Source: Oscillospiraceae bacterium (GTDB lineage: Bacteria; Bacillota; Clostridia; Oscillospirales; Oscillospiraceae). From it: 14,174 nt of DNA. Positions 12,806 through 14,174 of this stretch are shown one piece after another. The first letter of the stretch is position 1. Every line of letters starts with the position of its first letter. The position numbers were made by a program, and so were the translations under genes. Where the stretch lies: assembly GCA_016296045.1 (NCBI GenBank), contig JAEDKB010000026.1, positions 1-14,174 on the forward strand, in the 5' to 3' direction. The notes under the pieces are model-generated. The model did no database searches. It had not been told where the DNA came from and worked only from the letters and a program-made list of their open reading frames with translations.

Positions 12806-13970
12806 CCTGTGTGCGGATATCGGCTTTAAAAGCGTAAACCACTACGGCGAGCAGCTTTGCGGCGATCATGTGGATGTGATCGAGCAGGACGAAAGCTCTA
12901 CGGTGATCGTGCTTGCAGACGGTCTCGGCAGCGGTGTTAAGGCAAGCATTTTGTCCACACTTACCTCCAAGATTATCTCCACAATGATGGCGGAGGGCAT
13001 TGCGCTGGAGGAATGCGTAGATACCATTGCCGCGACGCTGCCTGTCTGTTCCGTGCGCGGTGTTGCATATTCCACCTTCACCATCATTCACCTGATCGGG
13101 AACCATACAGCGGAGCTGATACAATATGACAATCCGCTTGTGATCCTCATCCGCGACGATCAAAGCTATGATTACCCAAAGACCGAAATGAATATCGGCG
13201 GCAAAAAAATCTACAAGTCGCTGATCCGGCTGCAGGAAAACGATACGTTTATCGCGATGAGCGACGGTTGTCCACACGCCGGAATCGGAACGGCATTTAA
13301 CTTCGGCTGGAAACGCGAGGATATTGCCGCTTTTATGGAATCCATCGTGCCTGTCGGCTACACCGCAAAAACTCTTGCCACCATCTTAGTGGATGAATGT
13401 AATAAGCTCTACGGAAACCGCCCCGGCGACGATGCCACCGCCTGTGTGGTCAAGATTCGCAAGCGCGAACCGATGAATCTTCTGTTCGGACCACCGGCAA
13501 ACCGCGACGACTGTAACCGTATGATGTCGCTGTTCTTTGGCAAAGAGGGCAAGCACATTATATGCGGCGGAACCACTTCCTCCATTGCAGCGCAGTATCT
13601 GCGCAAACCGGTAAAGGCAAGTCTGAAGTTTGAGCGCTCCGATGTTCCGCCGATTGCTGAAATTGAGGGCGTAGATCTTGTAACGGAGGGTGTCATTACC
13701 GTCAGCAAGGTCTTGGAATACGCGAAGGATCATTTGGACAAAGACAAGCTCTATGAAAAATGGAGCTTCGGTCATGACGGCGCGTCACTGATCTGCCGGC
13801 TTCTGTTTGAGGAAGCAACCGATGTGAATTTCTTTGTCGGGCGCGCCGTCAACCCGTCCCACCAGAATCCCGACCTTCCGATCAACTTTAACATTAAGAT
13901 GAATCTGGTCGATGAGCTGTCAAACTGCCTGCGGCAAATGGGGAAACGAATCAAAGTCAGCTATTTTTGA
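12798..13970 (+). CDS. SpoIIE/PP2C-type serine phosphatase with extra C-terminal domain
   Basis: 390 residues, soluble. The first 222 form a PP2C-like phosphatase of the SpoIIE/RsbU family, which removes phosphate from serine or threonine of partner proteins with Mn2+. Metal residues are visible in GDHVDV (22-27), VLADGLGSG (38-46, D41), AMSDG (153-157, D156) and PGDDATACVVK (209-219, D211 and D212). Residues about 225-390 form an extension I do not recognise, with ICGGTTSSIAAQYL (255-268), EGVDLVTEGVIT (290-301) and VNFFVGRAVNP (343-353). There is no membrane segment and no PAS or GAF domain of its own, so the sensor input presumably comes from HydS, whose stop codon it overlaps (ATGAATGA). 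The phosphoprotein target is not encoded nearby. Confidence 0.88.
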   Translation: MNDLCADIGFKSVNHYGEQLCGDHVDVIEQDESSTVIVLADGLGSGVKASILSTLTSKIISTMMAEGIALEECVDTIAATLPVCSVRGVAYSTFTIIHLIGNHTAELIQYDNPLVILIRDDQSYDYPKTEMNIGGKKIYKSLIRLQENDTFIAMSDGCPHAGIGTAFNFGWKREDIAAFMESIVPVGYTAKTLATILVDECNKLYGNRPGDDATACVVKIRKREPMNLLFGPPANRDDCNRMMSLFFGKEGKHIICGGTTSSIAAQYLRKPVKASLKFERSDVPPIAEIEGVDLVTEGVITVSKVLEYAKDHLDKDKLYEKWSFGHDGASLICRLLFEEATDVNFFVGRAVNPSHQNPDLPINFNIKMNLVDELSNCLRQMGKRIKVSYF

Positions 13971-14002
13971 CCGTTTGAAAAACATTACATCATTGATTTT
14001 TT

Positions 14003-14041
14003 GCAGCACTGTCTGACCGATCATGCAGTGCTGCCTTTTTT
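14003..14041 (+). terminator. Intrinsic terminator of the hydS-phosphatase unit
   Basis: GCAGCACTG (14003-14011) and CAGTGCTGC (14026-14034) make a perfect 9-bp stem with a 14-nt loop, which can itself form a small TGA/TCA stem, followed by C and six Ts (14036-14041). It lies 32 bases after the phosphatase stop. Confidence 0.88.
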
Positions 14042-14124
14042 ATCAGTGGTGAACTTGAAATGCTTTCCGTACCGCTGTTTTTTTATGACATATTTATGAT
14101 AGCCCGTTATTGTTTTGTAATACT

Positions 14125-14155
14125 GATTCTTGATTAAAAAGTTTCATCAAGAATC
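14125..14155. repeat. Perfect 10-bp hairpin near the right edge
   Basis: GATTCTTGAT (14125-14134) pairs with ATCAAGAATC (14146-14155) around an 11-nt loop. No T-run follows on either strand. The minus-strand frame from the window edge, ending in TCT-TGA at 14152-14147, would stop within this stem, so it may mark the end of a gene arriving from the right on the minus strand. The rest of 14042-14124 holds no gene or clear promoter that I can see. Confidence 0.5.
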
Positions 14156-14157
14156 CC

Positions 14158-14172
14158 GTGTGCTGCGCACAC
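14158..14172. repeat. Adjacent 6-bp hairpin
   Basis: GTGTGC (14158-14163) and GCACAC (14167-14172) pair around TGC, two bases after the previous hairpin. Two hairpins in tandem suggest a structured 3' end or a dispersed palindromic repeat cut by the window edge. Confidence 0.4.
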
Positions 14173-14174
14173 TC

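Noticed and set aside
1..14174. CRISPR array, tRNA, rRNA, insertion sequence or phage genes
   Set aside because: No spaced direct repeats, cloverleaf sequences, transposase or integrase motifs were seen on either strand.

Overview
The window looks like chromosomal DNA of an anaerobic, fermenting Firmicute, most likely a clostridial gut-type organism (Oscillospiraceae/Ruminococcaceae-like). This is inferred from gene content: an iron-containing alcohol dehydrogenase, an NfnAB-type transhydrogenase, a Rex repressor and an [FeFe]-hydrogenase-like sensor. Strong Shine-Dalgarno sequences, TATAAT-type promoters and tightly packed, mostly co-directional genes agree with this. No oxygen-dependent enzymes, tRNA, rRNA, CRISPR array or transposase were seen.

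Layout. The left edge (1-195) holds two perfect hairpins and perhaps the tail of a gene that enters from outside. Two minus-strand genes follow: a Nudix hydrolase (196-666) and a three-helix membrane protein of unknown role (711-1229), which has its own extended -10 promoter. After a non-coding gap (1230-1650) come two overlapping plus-strand genes, a GT4 glycosyltransferase and a PlsC-like acyltransferase, probably a small glycolipid unit. A LysR-type regulator (3822-4742) follows a promoter and an early terminator. Next is a highly expressed-looking iron-dependent alcohol dehydrogenase (4945-6168), with a strong extended -10 promoter and repeated ATTGAT motifs upstream of it.

The right half is a redox-balance region. 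A second Nudix hydrolase is packed directly against nfnA and nfnB, encoding the flavin-based electron-bifurcating ferredoxin/NAD(H)/NADP(H) transhydrogenase (6298-9111). Then come rex, the NADH/NAD+-sensing repressor (9379-9999), and a four-gene unit (10058-13970): an APH/choline-kinase-like phosphotransferase, a small thioredoxin-like [2Fe-2S] protein, a sensory [FeFe]-hydrogenase with a C-terminal PAS domain (HydS, group C-like), and a SpoIIE/PP2C-type phosphatase with an uncharacterised C-terminal extension. A clear intrinsic terminator (14003-14041) closes the unit.

Together the genes suggest a locus that disposes of reducing power (alcohol dehydrogenase, Nfn) and senses it in two ways: Rex reads NADH/NAD+, and the HydS module probably reads H2 or ferredoxin redox state and passes the signal to a protein phosphatase. 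The signalling unit is the most interesting part. Hydrogenase-PAS-phosphatase clusters are known, but their targets are not established, and the adjacent small-molecule-type kinase and the phosphatase extension have no assigned role that I know of.
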